Shown here piece after piece: positions 33,270 through 43,051 of a stretch of DNA of 64,000 bases. Under the pieces are notes generated by a model. It did no database searches, was not told the origin of the DNA, and was given only the letters and a program-made list of their open reading frames with translations. The stretch lies in assembly GCA_023896275.1 (NCBI GenBank), contig MLDA01000005.1, positions 62,001 through 126,000 of the forward strand, read 5' to 3'. Source of the DNA: Kocuria rosea subsp. polaris (GTDB lineage Bacteria; Actinomycetota; Actinomycetes; Actinomycetales; Micrococcaceae). Within the stretch, counting starts at the first letter, position 1. The number at the start of each line of letters is the position of its first letter. A program made the translations under genes and the position numbers.

Positions 33270-34049
33270 ATGGCAATCGATAAAACGGTCGCAACCGCTG
33301 CGCAGGCGGTGGCCGACATCCCTGATGGTGCCTCGCTAGCCGTCGGTGGATTCGGGCTGTCGGGGAACCCGATCGCTCTGATCGAAGCCCTGCTCGCCCA
33401 GGGTGCCGGCGACCTGTCGGTGGTCTCCAACAACTGCGGCGTGGATGGTTGGGGACTCGGTGTGCTGCTCGAGGCCGGGCGTATCCGCAAAATGACGTCG
33501 TCGTACGTCGGCGAGAACAAGGAGTTCGCGCGCCGCTACCTCGGCGGCGAGCTGGAACTCGAACTCACGCCCCAGGGGACTCTCGCCGAGAAGCTGCGCG
33601 CCGGCGGGTCGGGAATCGCCGCCTTTTATACGCGCTCCGGCGTCGGGACCCAAGTCGCCGAAGGAGGCCTGCCGCAGAAGTACGACGCTGACGGGAACGT
33701 CCTGCAGGCCTCGGCACCCAAAGAGGTCCGCCCGTTCGCGCCGGGGGGAGTGGAGGCCGAGTACGTCCTCGAGGAATCGATCGTCACCGACTTCGCATTG
33801 GTCCACGCGCTCCGCGGTGACCGGCACGGCAATCTCGTCTTCAACAAGGCGGCCCGCCAGTTCGGGCCCCCGGCCGCGATGGCCGGCAAGGTCTGCATCG
33901 CCCAGGTCGAGGAGCTCGTGGAACCCGGCGCGATCGACCCGGACCAGGTTCACCTTCCCGGCGTCTACGTGCACCGCATCGTCGAGGTGGGCAGCGACAT
34001 CGAGAAACGCATCGAGAAGCGTACCGTCCGATCCGCTGAGATCGCGTAG
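33270..34049 (+). CDS. scoA: 3-oxoacid CoA-transferase subunit A
   Basis: GGAGGG decides ATG 33270. The 259-residue product has the subunit A glycine motif (SLAVGGFGLSGNPIALIEAL, residues about 22-41), SNNCGVDGWGLG and the later GTLAEKLRAGGSGI, FYTRSGVGTQVAEGG. With subunit B it moves CoA from succinyl-CoA to acetoacetate or another 3-oxoacid. scoB starts 12 bases later. Confidence 0.92.
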   Translation: MAIDKTVATAAQAVADIPDGASLAVGGFGLSGNPIALIEALLAQGAGDLSVVSNNCGVDGWGLGVLLEAGRIRKMTSSYVGENKEFARRYLGGELELELTPQGTLAEKLRAGGSGIAAFYTRSGVGTQVAEGGLPQKYDADGNVLQASAPKEVRPFAPGGVEAEYVLEESIVTDFALVHALRGDRHGNLVFNKAARQFGPPAAMAGKVCIAQVEELVEPGAIDPDQVHLPGVYVHRIVEVGSDIEKRIEKRTVRSAEIA

Positions 34050-34061
34050 GAGGAGAATCCC

Positions 34062-34703
34062 ATGGCACTGACACGTGAACAGATGGCCCGGCGCGCTGCG
34101 TCGGAGCTGACGGACGGCGACTACGTCAACCTCGGCATCGGGTTGCCCACGCTCGTGCCCAACTACGTTCCCGACGGCGTGACCGTCGTCCTGCAATCCG
34201 AGAACGGGATCCTCGGCGTCGGCCCGTACCCCCGCGAGGAGGACGTCGATCCCGACCTCATCAACGCCGGCAAGGAGACGGTCACCGTCAACGCCGGGGC
34301 CAGCTACTTCGATTCGGCGACCAGTTTCGGGATGATCCGCGGGGGCAAGATCAACGCTGCGATCCTCGGCGCGATGCAGGTCTCCGCGGCCGGGGACCTT
34401 GCCAACTGGATGATCCCCGGGAAAATGGTCAAGGGACCGGGAGGTGCGATGGACCTCGTGCACGGGGCTGAGCGCGTCATCATCCTGATGGAGCACGTTG
34501 CCAAGTCAGGAGACCCGAAGATCCTGGAGGAGTGCACGCTGCCACTGACGGGACGGGCGGTCGTGGACCGCATCATCACCGACCTGGCCGTAATCGACGT
34601 GACCGAACGCGGTCTGATCCTCATCGAGACCGCCCCCGGCGTTTCGACCGACGACGTCGTCGCTGCGACAGGGGCGAGGCTGACGGTCGCCCCGGGGGCT
34701 TAG
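34062..34703 (+). CDS. scoB: 3-oxoacid CoA-transferase subunit B
   Basis: The 213-residue product has the subunit B signature: [12 protein letters not shown] (residues about 25-36) and [13 protein letters not shown] (about 46-58), whose Glu is the acyl carrier. AGGAGG lies before ATG 34062. Ketone body or 3-oxoacid (for example from aromatic degradation) use cannot be distinguished from the sequence. Confidence 0.92.
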   Translation: MALTREQMARRAASELTDGDYVNLGIGLPTLVPNYVPDGVTVVLQSENGILGVGPYPREEDVDPDLINAGKETVTVNAGASYFDSATSFGMIRGGKINAAILGAMQVSAAGDLANWMIPGKMVKGPGGAMDLVHGAERVIILMEHVAKSGDPKILEECTLPLTGRAVVDRIITDLAVIDVTERGLILIETAPGVSTDDVVAATGARLTVAPGA

Positions 34704-34934
34704 GCGCGCACGACGACGCCGCGCGGGGCACGCTGACCCCTGCGGTGCCGTCGAGTCCTCCACGCGTAGGGCCTGAACGAAAAGCGCCGTAACGGGCCGG
34801 TAACGACACGCGGCGGCCCTTGCCGTAGCTGCCGCCCGCGGACCGCTACAGTGCAAGTGCCGGTGCTGTAACTTCCCCCAGCAAAAGTCCCGCGCGCGTA
34901 GCCAAAACCGGTGGTTGGCGTGGGCAGAACCGTC

Positions 34935-35738
34935 ATGATCAGATTCGAAAACGTCACCAAGGTGTACGACCAGAAGTCGCGCCCTGCCCTCGACGGAGTT
35001 GACCTCGAGATCGACCGGGGAGACTTCGCGTTCCTCGTCGGCCCGTCCGGTTCGGGCAAGTCGACGTTCCTGCGGCTCGTGCTGCGCGAGGAGCAGGCGA
35101 CGACCGGTGAGGTGCACGTGGCGGGCAAGAACGTGGCCCGCATTCCGTCCTGGCGCGTACCGAAGCTGCGCCGCGGCATCGGCGTCGTGTTTCAAGACTT
35201 CAGGCTGCTGCCGAACAAAGACGTCTTTGGCAACGTGGCGTTCGCGATGCAGGTGATCGGTCAGGGGCGTCACGTCATTCGGGAGACGGTCCCGGAGGTG
35301 ATCAAGCTCGTCGGGCTCGAGGGCAAGGAACGCCGCATGCCCCACGAGCTCTCCGGCGGAGAGCAACAGCGCGTGGCCATCGCGCGCGCGATCGTGAACA
35401 AGCCGGGCATCCTGCTGGCCGACGAGCCCACCGGCAACCTCGATCCGGCCACGAGCGTGGGCATCATGAACGTGCTCGACAAGATCAATCAGAACGGCAC
35501 GACGGTCCTCATGGCCACGCACGACGACGACATCGTCAACAGCATGCGCCGCCGGGTCGTCGAACTCGCCGAGGGCCGGATCGTCCGTGACGAGACGGGC
35601 GGCGAGTACACGGCCATGATCCCCGTCGTTAACGCTGACGGTACGCGCGAGCTCAGGCCGGCCGCTGAGGTCCGGTCGAGTTCCTCCGCCGGAACCCAGG
35701 CAATCGCACCCTTCGATTCCGAGGAGGACGAGCTGTGA
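34935..35738 (+). CDS. ftsE: Cell division ATP-binding protein FtsE
   Basis: ATG 34935 gives the normal FtsE N-terminus [12 protein letters not shown]; an upstream GTG in frame is ignored. The 267-residue product has Walker [11 protein letters not shown]-loop VFQDFRLLP, signature LSGGEQQR and Walker B ILLADEP. With FtsX it forms a cell-division complex that activates a peptidoglycan hydrolase. The C-terminus is about 40 residues longer than usual ([14 protein letters not shown]). It overlaps ftsX by four bases. Confidence 0.96.
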   Translation: MIRFENVTKVYDQKSRPALDGVDLEIDRGDFAFLVGPSGSGKSTFLRLVLREEQATTGEVHVAGKNVARIPSWRVPKLRRGIGVVFQDFRLLPNKDVFGNVAFAMQVIGQGRHVIRETVPEVIKLVGLEGKERRMPHELSGGEQQRVAIARAIVNKPGILLADEPTGNLDPATSVGIMNVLDKINQNGTTVLMATHDDDIVNSMRRRVVELAEGRIVRDETGGEYTAMIPVVNADGTRELRPAAEVRSSSSAGTQAIAPFDSEEDEL

Positions 35739-36649
35739 GAGTCGCATTCATTCTGAGCGAGATCGGATCCGGCCTGCGCCGGAATCTCTCGATGGTCATC
35801 TCTGTCATCCTCGTGACGTTCGTGTCGCTCTCGTTTATCGGCGGCGCGGCCCTGTTGCAAATGCAGATCAATCAGATGAAGGACTACTGGTACGACAAGG
35901 TCCAGGTCTCGATCTTCCTCTGCGCCGATAATTCTGGGGCGCAGACATGCGCGGCGGGCGCGATCACCGACGAGCAGCGAGCCGATATCGAGTCGATGAT
36001 GGATTCGCCCGCCGTCGCTCCCTATGTCGACAGCTATCAGCACGAGACGCAGGCCGAGGCCCTGACGCACTTCCAGGACCAGTTCGAGAATTCACCGATC
36101 GTCGACACGGTCACCGCGGATCAGTTGCCGGAGTCTTTCCGCGTCCGGCTCGTGGACCCGGAGAAGTACGAGGTCATCAATGAGCTCTTCTCCTCGATGG
36201 AGGGCGTCGATGTCGTGGTCGATCAGCGGGAACTGTTGGAGCAGATCTTCTCCATCATGAACGTCGCCTCGCTCGTCTCGCTGGGTATCGCGGGTGTGAT
36301 GATCGTCTGTGCGGTGCTTCTGGTCGCGACAACGATCAGGCTCTCCGCCTTTAGTCGGCGGCGAGAGACGGGCATTATGCGCCTCGTCGGAGCTTCCAAG
36401 CTGGTGATCCAGTTGCCCTTCGTCCTCGAGGGAGTTATCGCGGCCGTTATCGGAGCGTTGCTCGCTAGTGGTGCTTTGTGGGCTGTCGCGAGATACTTCA
36501 TTGAGGGCCATTTGGCCCAGCAGTATCCGGGGACCGCATTTATCGCGAGTTCTCAGGTCTGGGTGATCGCGCCTGGGCTCGTAATTCTTGGTGCCGTACT
36601 CGCGGGTATCTCGTCAATGTTAACGTTGAGGCGTTACCTTAAGGTTTGA
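35735..36649 (+). CDS. ftsX: Cell division protein FtsX (permease-like)
   Basis: GTG 35735 overlaps the ftsE stop. The 304-residue product has FtsX topology: one N-terminal helix ([19 protein letters not shown]), an extracellular domain (residues 45-165, including the [12 protein letters not shown] segment), and three C-terminal helices ([60 protein letters not shown]). It passes ATP-driven conformational change to an external hydrolase, here probably the next gene. Confidence 0.95.
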   Translation: MRVAFILSEIGSGLRRNLSMVISVILVTFVSLSFIGGAALLQMQINQMKDYWYDKVQVSIFLCADNSGAQTCAAGAITDEQRADIESMMDSPAVAPYVDSYQHETQAEALTHFQDQFENSPIVDTVTADQLPESFRVRLVDPEKYEVINELFSSMEGVDVVVDQRELLEQIFSIMNVASLVSLGIAGVMIVCAVLLVATTIRLSAFSRRRETGIMRLVGASKLVIQLPFVLEGVIAAVIGALLASGALWAVARYFIEGHLAQQYPGTAFIASSQVWVIAPGLVILGAVLAGISSMLTLRRYLKV

Positions 36650-36725
36650 CGTCTCGATCCGATAACGGTTCACTTGAAGTGAAGCGACCGCCCAGCGGGC
36701 GCTCCACCTACTGGAAGGAAAGTCC

Positions 36726-38270
36726 TTGGCAGAGCAAAAAGGCTGTGTTTGGCCCCGCGCCGTCCTGAGCGGCGCGCTCGCAGCCGCTCTCGCGCTCGGG
36801 CTGGGAGCAGCCGGCGCTGTGGCGGACGAACTCGACGATCTCAAGCAGCAGATCGAAGAGCAAGGTCAGAAGAAGGAGAAGATCGAGGGGAAGATCGACG
36901 GCCTCGAGACGGATCTGGAGTTCCTGGACAAAGACATCCAGAAGACCGCCGCCAAGTTGCAGGACCATCAAGCCAAATTGCCGGCGGCACGGCAGGCGCT
37001 GGCCGAGGCTGAGGGGCGCGTGCAGAGCGCCGCTCAGGAAGTGGCCTCACTTGGCGAACGCGTCGCTGCTGCAGAACAGACTCGTGACGACCTCAATCGT
37101 GACCTCGAGCAAGATCAGGAGAAGATCGACGCGACGCGCGAGATGATCGGCCAGATCGCGACGCAGGCCTACAAGCGTGGTGGCGTCTCGAGCAACCTGA
37201 GCCTGATGCTGGACGCCGGCGAGAAGGGCAACCTCGCCGACGGGCTCGATCTCGCGGGGCAGGCCCTGCGGAGTCAGAACGCCGTCCTGAACGATCTCAA
37301 CCAGAAGGCCGCCACGGAGCGGAACGCGCAGGCCAGGCTCGAGGCTGTCGAAGAAGAGATCCGCGAGCTCAAGGTCGAAGCTGAGGCGGCCCTCGCCCGC
37401 GAACAATCCGCGCGAGACGAAGCGGCGGACAGGAAGCGTGAAGTCGACGAGCTCATCAGCCAGGCTGAGAGCCTGAGTCGCGAGCTCGAGGCGAAGCGCC
37501 CCGAGATCAAGAATCAGATCGCCGCGCACGAGCAGGAGCAGAAGCAGGTCATCTCCGACATCGCCGAGCGGCAGGAAGAACTCAAGCGCGAGGTCGAAGA
37601 ACGCCGTCTCAAAGCTGAAGCCGAGGCCAAGCGGAAGGCCGAAGAGGCGCGCAAGGCGCGCGAAGCGGCCGAACGCGAGCGGGCCAACCAGGAGAAGCAG
37701 CGCAAGGCGGCGGAAGCCGAACGTGCAGCGGCGTCAGCCAAGCGCACAGCCGACCGCGAGAACGGGTCGAGCCGGCCGAGCGGGTCCAACAGCTCGGGCA
37801 ACTCGGGCACTTCGGGTGGCTCCAGCAATTCGGGCAGCAGCAGCGCTTGGGGACTGCAGAACCCCGCAGCTGCCGGTGCCTACATCACCTCCGGATTCGG
37901 TTGGCGCCCGACGCCGGCCGGAACCATCGACTATGGCGGTGCCGGCGGCTACCTGCACGCCGGAATCGACTACGGTTTCGGCGGCGCTTGCGGCCGACCG
38001 ATCTACGCCGCGGCTGGGGGTGAGGTGTGGTTCTCGGGCTGGGGCGGAAGCTCCGGCAACAAGGTCACGGTCAGCCACGGCGTCGTCCGCGGAAACGCGT
38101 TGGCGACGAACTACCACCACATGTCCTCGATCGCCGTACGCAACGGACAGCAGGTCTCCAAGGGGCAGGTCGTCGGCTATGTCGGCACGACCGGAAACTC
38201 GACCGGCTGCCACCTGCACTTCGAGACGATTCTGAACGGACAAGCCGTCAACCCACTGGGCCTGCTCTGA
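36726..38270 (+). CDS. Secreted coiled-coil M23 (LytM) peptidase, likely FtsEX-activated
   Basis: TTG 36726 follows AAGGAAAG. The 514-residue product has a signal peptide (VLSGALAAALALGLGAAGAV), two long coiled-coil stretches (residues 37-300), a Ser/Gly/Asn linker (345-375) and a C-terminal LytM domain with HAGIDYG, YHHMSS and GCHLHFET (zinc and catalytic histidines). This is the EnvC/RipC/PcsB-type layout that binds FtsX through the coiled coil, and it lies directly after ftsX. It would cut peptidoglycan cross-links during division. Confidence 0.92.
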   Translation: MAEQKGCVWPRAVLSGALAAALALGLGAAGAVADELDDLKQQIEEQGQKKEKIEGKIDGLETDLEFLDKDIQKTAAKLQDHQAKLPAARQALAEAEGRVQSAAQEVASLGERVAAAEQTRDDLNRDLEQDQEKIDATREMIGQIATQAYKRGGVSSNLSLMLDAGEKGNLADGLDLAGQALRSQNAVLNDLNQKAATERNAQARLEAVEEEIRELKVEAEAALAREQSARDEAADRKREVDELISQAESLSRELEAKRPEIKNQIAAHEQEQKQVISDIAERQEELKREVEERRLKAEAEAKRKAEEARKAREAAERERANQEKQRKAAEAERAAASAKRTADRENGSSRPSGSNSSGNSGTSGGSSNSGSSSAWGLQNPAAAGAYITSGFGWRPTPAGTIDYGGAGGYLHAGIDYGFGGACGRPIYAAAGGEVWFSGWGGSSGNKVTVSHGVVRGNALATNYHHMSSIAVRNGQQVSKGQVVGYVGTTGNSTGCHLHFETILNGQAVNPLGLL

Positions 38271-38343
38271 CCCGACACGCAGTCCCCGTAGCGTAGGATG
38301 GAGGTTCTGCCGTCCGGAGTTCGATGCTGAAAGGGGAGGTCCC

Positions 38344-38835
38344 GTGGCCAAGAAATCAACCGCCAAAGATCCGGCGAATCACGTCATAGCGTCCAACCGC
38401 AAGGCGCGCCATGATTTCACCCTGCTGGACACTTTCGAGGCCGGCATGGTCCTCACAGGGACCGAGGTGAAGTCGCTGCGCGAAGGGAAGGCCTCCTTGG
38501 TTGACGGATTCGCGCAGTTCTACGGCGACGAGCTCTTCATCGAGCAGATCTACATCCCGGAGTACCTCAACGGTTCCTGGACGAACCACACGGCGCGGCG
38601 CCGGCGCAAGCTGCTGCTGCACCGGCAGGAACTGACGAAGATCCAGCGGGAACTCCAGGACAGCGGCAACACCATCGTCCCGCTGCAGCTGTACTTCAAG
38701 GGCGGCCGCGTGAAGATCGAAATCTCGGTCGCGCGGGGCAAACGCGAGTTCGACAAGCGGCACACGCTCCGCGAGAAGCAGGACAACCGAGAAGCGTTGC
38801 GCGCGATGCGCGAGCGCAATCGGCGCAGCGCCTAG
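38344..38835 (+). CDS. smpB: SsrA-binding protein SmpB
   Basis: GTG 38344 follows GGGGAGG. The 163-residue product has the SmpB core (NRKARHDFTLLDTFEAGMVL, TGTEVKSLREGKASLVDGF, and the C-terminal KREFDKRHTLREKQDNREAL tail). It loads tmRNA into stalled ribosomes. ssrA follows 95 bases downstream. Confidence 0.97.
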   Translation: MAKKSTAKDPANHVIASNRKARHDFTLLDTFEAGMVLTGTEVKSLREGKASLVDGFAQFYGDELFIEQIYIPEYLNGSWTNHTARRRRKLLLHRQELTKIQRELQDSGNTIVPLQLYFKGGRVKIEISVARGKREFDKRHTLREKQDNREALRAMRERNRRSA

Positions 38836-38929
38836 GGAATGAAATCCTGCTCGTAGTGCGTTAGACTAAATACTTCCGGAGTTCACGCTTCGGGATCGTG
38901 GCGGGTGACCGTCATTGGCAACAAAATAC

Positions 38930-39302
38930 GGGGATGATCGGTTTCGACGGTGTGAGTCGCGTCAGGAGAAGCGGGCCGAGGATGCAGAGTTATCTCGCAA
39001 ACGCCCTCTGCAAACCAATAAGTGCCGATTCTAAGCGCACTGACTTCGCTCTCGCTGCCTAAGCAGCCTGACAGTCCGTCAGCCAGGGTATGCTATCGCC
39101 CCTGAGCCTGGCGTCGATTAGATAGCCACTGCTGAGCACATTCGTCGCTGATGTGCTCGGGACTTTTAGGCGACTGTGCCCAGGGATACAAGTCGCTCGT
39201 CTGCGAGACGGCTTATGGGGCAGAGAAATCCCACAGCAGACTGCGCCCGGAGAAGACCAGGCAACACCTCATCGGACGCGGGTTCAATTCCCGCCATCTC
39301 CA
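38930..39302 (+). ncRNA. ssrA: tmRNA
   Basis: The 5' end GGGGATGATCGGTTTCGACG and the 3' end (T-arm GCGGGTTCAATTCCCGC, then CATCTCC) are diagnostic: 5' GGGGATG pairs with 3' CATCTCC (one wobble). The tag frame, 39024-39062, reads ADSKRTDFALAA followed by TAA, the actinobacterial proteolysis tag. CCA is not encoded (ACGA follows). It rescues stalled ribosomes with SmpB, encoded directly upstream. Confidence 0.96.
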
Positions 39303-39307
39303 CGAAC

Positions 39308-39342
39308 AACCCGCCCAGGCAACGCGCCTGGGCGGGTTTTTT
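39308..39342 (+). terminator. tmRNA terminator
   Basis: AACCCGCCCAGGC (39308-39320) pairs perfectly with GCCTGGGCGGGTT (39326-39338), loop AACGC, followed by TTTTG. A classical rho-independent terminator. Confidence 0.95.
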
Positions 39343-39482
39343 GTTGCCCGGAAGACCCTGGCAGGTCTCCGCCGGGCGGAGACGACATCGTCCGGTGCCA
39401 AGTTGCCGTCCCTCGCCGAGCACATGCATAGAATGTAACCACGAGGCCGTCGAACATCGTCCGAGGAAGGACCGCTTTTCGT

Positions 39483-39902
39483 ATGACCAAGACCGCCAAC
39501 GCGCTCGCGTTCCTGCTCGAAGTCGCCCTGATCGGCGCGATCGTGATGTGCGCAATGGCGGTCTGGGAGCTCGAAGCGGTGCCGGCACTGGCCGCGGCGG
39601 GGCTCCCGGCTGCGATCCTGACGGCCGTATTCCTCACGTCGACCTCGAAGCTCCGCCTGAGCTGGCCGGCACGTCCCCTGCTCGCGCACTTCCTGTTCCT
39701 AGCTGGAGCAGTGGTGCTGATCGGACTGGGTCATCTCACTTTCGGTTGGATCTTCCTCGCACTGGCGCTGGTCAGCGCCGGGCTGACGTGGCGCCTGCGC
39801 GCGACGCTCAACCCGTCGGCTAAAGAACAACGCGTTGCACACGCGGTCGGCGGTGTCGCGGCAACGAGTCCGCAGCCGAGCGGACGCCGGGCGGCACGGT
39901 AG
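39483..39902 (+). CDS. Small four-helix membrane protein (YrdB/DUF2568-like)
   Basis: The 139-residue product has four hydrophobic segments (LAFLLEVALIGAIVMCAMAV; LAAAGLPAAILTAVFLT; PLLAHFLFLAGAVVLIGLG; FGWIFLALALVSAGLTW) and a polar C-terminus. The layout resembles DUF2568/YrdB-type proteins of unknown function. A GAGGAAGG site precedes ATG 39483, and TAGAAT (39429-39434) could be its -10. It converges on the crcB genes. Confidence 0.7.
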   Translation: MTKTANALAFLLEVALIGAIVMCAMAVWELEAVPALAAAGLPAAILTAVFLTSTSKLRLSWPARPLLAHFLFLAGAVVLIGLGHLTFGWIFLALALVSAGLTWRLRATLNPSAKEQRVAHAVGGVAATSPQPSGRRAAR

Positions 39903-39932
39903 CGGTCGGGCCCGGCGGCAGAACGTGGGTCT

Positions 39933-40319
39933 CTATCCGGCCAGAAGTGTGAACACGAGCCACCCGAGAGCGGCCGCGGCGTACCCGAGAACCAGATTGA
40001 CCGCGACGTTGAGTCCGGCCCAGCCGTAGCGCCCTGCTAGCCACTCTTTCATCGTGGCGACGCCGAGCGAGCTGTAGGTGCTGAGTCCTCCGCAGAGCCC
40101 GACCGCCAAGACGGTCTGGACGTCGTGGCGCAAGCCCGAGGTCAGCGTCGCAGCCATGACCGCGCCCAGGACCAGCGAGCCGGCGGCGTTGGCGCACAGC
40201 GTCCCCAGCGGGACGGACTTCGGCCGGAAACGGTTGAGAGCCAGATCCAGCCAGACGCGCACGACGGCGCCACCGGCGCCGGCCACGCCGACGGCCAAGG
40301 CGAGCAATAGGGCGGTCAT
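39933..40319 (-). CDS. crcB: Fluoride channel subunit CrcB (second copy)
   Basis: The 128-residue product, starting at ATG 40319, has the Fluc fold: four helices, GGAVVRVWLDLALNRF at the first helix, GTLCANAAGSLVLGAV, and GLCGGLSTYSSLGVATMKEW, the Ser/Thr-rich track around the central sodium site. Paired unequal CrcB proteins form heterodimeric dual-pore fluoride exporters in actinobacteria. It overlaps the first crcB by four bases. Confidence 0.9.
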   Translation of the reverse strand: MTALLLALAVGVAGAGGAVVRVWLDLALNRFRPKSVPLGTLCANAAGSLVLGAVMAATLTSGLRHDVQTVLAVGLCGGLSTYSSLGVATMKEWLAGRYGWAGLNVAVNLVLGYAAAALGWLVFTLLAG

Positions 40320-40822
40320 GGCCCCTCCGTTTCGTCGGACTTCCGCTCGAGTGCGAGCTCGGGGCGCGCTTCGAGCTCGATCCTGCGGCCGACGAGCAGG
40401 CCGAATCCTGCGGCGGCGAAGGACGTCAGCGCCGTCAGCGCCGTGTAAAGGCACAACAGCCACACGTCCCCGGTTCCGGAGAGTGTCGCGATTGGCAGCA
40501 CCACGGCGACCGCGGAGAACGTCGTGAACGAACCCAGGAAGCCGCCGGCCACCGCTAGCCGCACGGTGCCCGTCCCGGATGCGTGCAGGCGTCCGGCAGT
40601 CTCCCACCAGCCGGTGAGCGCCCCCAGCACGAAGCACCCAAGGACATTCGCGGCGAACGTGCCCCACGGGAGCGAACCCGCACCGGACGCGAGTGGCCCG
40701 TTGGAGCCATCAAACGCGAGGAAGAGGCCATAACGCAGCAGGGTGCCCACGAAGCCGGCGGCCGCCACGGCACCGACGGCGCGCAGGGGGAAGAGGGAGG
40801 TGTGCTCGGCCGTCCCGCTCAC
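40316..40822 (-). CDS. crcB: Fluoride channel subunit CrcB (first copy)
   Basis: GTG 40822 overlaps the mntR stop by four bases. The 168-residue product is longer than its partner because of a polar N-terminus and C-terminus. Core motifs: GFVGTLLRYGLFLAF, GTFAANVLGCFVLGAL, GGFLGSFTTFSAVAV. It probably dimerises with the second copy. No fluoride riboswitch is possible in front of it because there is no leader; expression appears tied to the manganese operon. Confidence 0.9.
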   Translation of the reverse strand: MSGTAEHTSLFPLRAVGAVAAAGFVGTLLRYGLFLAFDGSNGPLASGAGSLPWGTFAANVLGCFVLGALTGWWETAGRLHASGTGTVRLAVAGGFLGSFTTFSAVAVVLPIATLSGTGDVWLLCLYTALTALTSFAAAGFGLLVGRRIELEARPELALERKSDETEGP

Positions 40823-41475
40823 TCGCCGGCCCTGGCTGCGGTCGGGGCCACCCAGACGGCGGCGGCGTCGTCGTCCGTGAGACCGTGCCCGCGCGTGTCC
40901 AGGGTCGCGCCGGGGACGATGCCTTTGGCCGCGCAGGTGCGCAGCAGGGAGGGGTCGACGTCGCTGATGCGCACGACGACGGCGGCGGTGGCCTCCGCGG
41001 CGCGATCCAGCCGCGTCGCTTCGGGAAGCCGGGACTCCCCGTCGGCGGTCGGGATCGGGTCGCCGTGGGGGTCGCTCACGGGGTGGCCCAGCAGGGCGTC
41101 GATGCGGTTGATGAAGCGCTCCGAGACCGTATGTTCGAGGACCTCCGCCTCGTCGTGTACTTCGTCCCACGCGTAGCCGAGCTGATCAACGAGGAACGTC
41201 TCGATGAGCCGGTGGCGGCGGACGATCGTCAGGGCCACCTCCCGGCCCGTATCGGTGAGACTCACCGAGCCGTAGGGCGGGTGGTTGAGGAGCCCGCGCG
41301 AGACGAGCTTGGCGACCATCGTCGTCGCGGAGGCGGGGGAGACCCCGAGCTTGGCCGCGAGCCGGCCGGTGGTGATCTTCTGCTGCTCCCACTCGCGGAG
41401 CCCGTAGACGACTTTGAGGTAGTTCTCCTCGCTTGGGCTGAACTCGGCCTCCGGGGCGTGTGTGCCGGGCGCCAT
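40819..41475 (-). CDS. mntR: MntR/DtxR-family manganese-responsive repressor
   Basis: ATG 41475 overlaps the permease stop (ATGA). The 218-residue product has an N-terminal winged helix (KLGVSPASATTMVAKLVSRG, residues about 46-65), the metal/dimerisation domain (TIVRRHRLIETFLVDQLGYA; WDEVHDEAEVLEHTVSERFI) with the typical Glu/His ligands, and an SH3-like C-terminal domain. Local operon logic makes manganese the likely effector and the upstream mntA palindrome its target. Confidence 0.9.
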   Translation of the reverse strand: MAPGTHAPEAEFSPSEENYLKVVYGLREWEQQKITTGRLAAKLGVSPASATTMVAKLVSRGLLNHPPYGSVSLTDTGREVALTIVRRHRLIETFLVDQLGYAWDEVHDEAEVLEHTVSERFINRIDALLGHPVSDPHGDPIPTADGESRLPEATRLDRAAEATAAVVVRISDVDPSLLRTCAAKGIVPGATLDTRGHGLTDDDAAAVWVAPTAARAGE

Positions 41476-42326
41476 CAGGCCGCCCTCCGGTGTCGCGCGC
41501 GGGCGATCATGCCCTGTTCCGGTGCGGCGACGTACGTGACGGCGAAGAACAGGGCCTGCGCGAGGACGATGGCGGCGCTGGCGGACACATCCAGATAATA
41601 GCTGACGTACAGACCGAGGACCGCGGATGCGATGCCGAGCCCGGCGGAGACCAGCAGCATCCGCCCGAAGCTGCGCGTCCAGAGAAACGCGGTCGCCCCC
41701 GGGATGATCAGCATGGCGACGACGAGGATGATGCCCATGGCCTGCAGGCTCGTGACCACCGTCAAAGCGAGGAGCCCGAGAAGCAGAAAATTCAGGGCGC
41801 GAGTGTTGATGCCGAGCGCGTGGGCATGCACCTTGTCGAAGGCGAGCAGCATGAGATCCTTGCGCAGGTACAGGAGGATCCCGAGGGTCACGACGGCGAG
41901 GACGCATACCTGGACGAGGTCCGGTGTCGTGACGCCCAGGACGTTGCCGAAGAGGATGTGACCGAGGTCGACGTCGCTGGGCGTTTTCGACACGATGGCC
42001 AATCCCAGCGCAAACAGGGTGGTGAAGACCACGCCGATCGCCGTGTCCGATTTAAGCGCGGTCGTGTTGCGCAGTCCCCCGATGAGGAAGACGGCGCCGA
42101 GCCCGAACACGAGGGCGCCGGCAGCGAAGGGGATGCCGATCAGGTACGAGACGGCGACCCCGGGTAGGACGGCGTGCGAGATGGCGTCACCCATGAGCGC
42201 CCACCCCATCAGCACCAGCCAGCAGGACAGGACGGAGCAGACGAGTGCGGCCGCCAGGGCGACCGTGAGCGCGTTGCTCATGAAGCCGTAGGCGAAGGGC
42301 TCGGTGAGCGCGTTCAGGATGTTCAT
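41475..42326 (-). CDS. mntC: Manganese ABC transporter permease
   Basis: The 283-residue product is a metal ABC permease (ABC-3 family) with about eight helices, AISHAVLPGVAVSYLIGIPF and the coupling-loop region GDAISHAVLPG, then LVVAMLIIPGATAFLWTRSF. It overlaps the ATPase gene by four bases and the repressor gene by one codon position. The name follows the operon order; manganese rather than zinc is inferred from the MntR-type regulator and operator. Confidence 0.87.
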   Translation of the reverse strand: MNILNALTEPFAYGFMSNALTVALAAALVCSVLSCWLVLMGWALMGDAISHAVLPGVAVSYLIGIPFAAGALVFGLGAVFLIGGLRNTTALKSDTAIGVVFTTLFALGLAIVSKTPSDVDLGHILFGNVLGVTTPDLVQVCVLAVVTLGILLYLRKDLMLLAFDKVHAHALGINTRALNFLLLGLLALTVVTSLQAMGIILVVAMLIIPGATAFLWTRSFGRMLLVSAGLGIASAVLGLYVSYYLDVSASAAIVLAQALFFAVTYVAAPEQGMIARARHRRAA

Positions 42327-43051
42327 GCTTCCTCCTGTCGGGGGCCGCCGAATGCCTGGGCGAGGTTCGCATCGGTGAGGACGTCGGCGGGTGTGCCGGA
42401 GGCGAGTACGCTGTGGTGCAGCAGCACTGCCTGAGTGCAGAACGTGGGCACGCCCGCGAGGTCGTGTGTCGACATCAGGATCGTCCGGCCCTCAGCCGTC
42501 AGCGACGTCAGCAGCTTCATGATGAGCTTCTCCGACGTCACGTCGACCCCCGCAAACGGCTCGTCCAGCAGCATCAGCTCGGCACCCTGTGCGATGCCGC
42601 GGGCGACGAACGCGCGCTTCTTCTGTCCGCCGGAAAGCTGGCCGATCTGGCGCTTGGCGAGCCCTGCGAGATCTACGCGGTCGAGCGCCTCGCCGACGGC
42701 GGCCCGGTCGACCGCGGAGGGCCGTCGGGACCGCCCCATGTGGCCGTAGCGGCCCATCATGACGACGTCGCGCACACTGACGGGGAAGGTCCAGTCGACG
42801 TCCTCGGCCTGGGGAACGTAGGTGATCAGACCCTGCTTCCGGGCCCGTGCCTGACCGTGTCCGAAGAGGCTGACCTCGCCCCGGTTGGGGTTCACGAGGC
42901 CCATCAGCGACTTGAAAAGCGTGGACTTTCCGCTGCCGTTCACGCCGACTAGGCCGCACAACTGACCTGCCTCGACGTCGAAATTGACGCCATCCAGTGC
43001 TTTGACGGGCCCGTAGGACACCGTCAAGTCGCGAACGCGGATGACGCTCAT
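42323..43051 (-). CDS. mntB: Manganese ABC transporter ATPase
   Basis: The 242-residue product has Walker A GVNGSGKST, Q-loop YVPQAEDVDW, signature LSGGQKKR and Walker B LMLLDEPFAGVD. Metal-type ABC ATPase of the manganese/zinc/iron family. Overlaps mntC and the binding-protein gene by four bases each. Confidence 0.9.
   Translation of the reverse strand: MSVIRVRDLTVSYGPVKALDGVNFDVEAGQLCGLVGVNGSGKSTLFKSLMGLVNPNRGEVSLFGHGQARARKQGLITYVPQAEDVDWTFPVSVRDVVMMGRYGHMGRSRRPSAVDRAAVGEALDRVDLAGLAKRQIGQLSGGQKKRAFVARGIAQGAELMLLDEPFAGVDVTSEKLIMKLLTSLTAEGRTILMSTHDLAGVPTFCTQAVLLHHSVLASGTPADVLTDANLAQAFGGPRQEEA

Noticed and set aside
40316-40900. Fluoride riboswitch before crcB
   Set aside because: crcB starts inside the overlap with mntR, leaving no leader for an aptamer.
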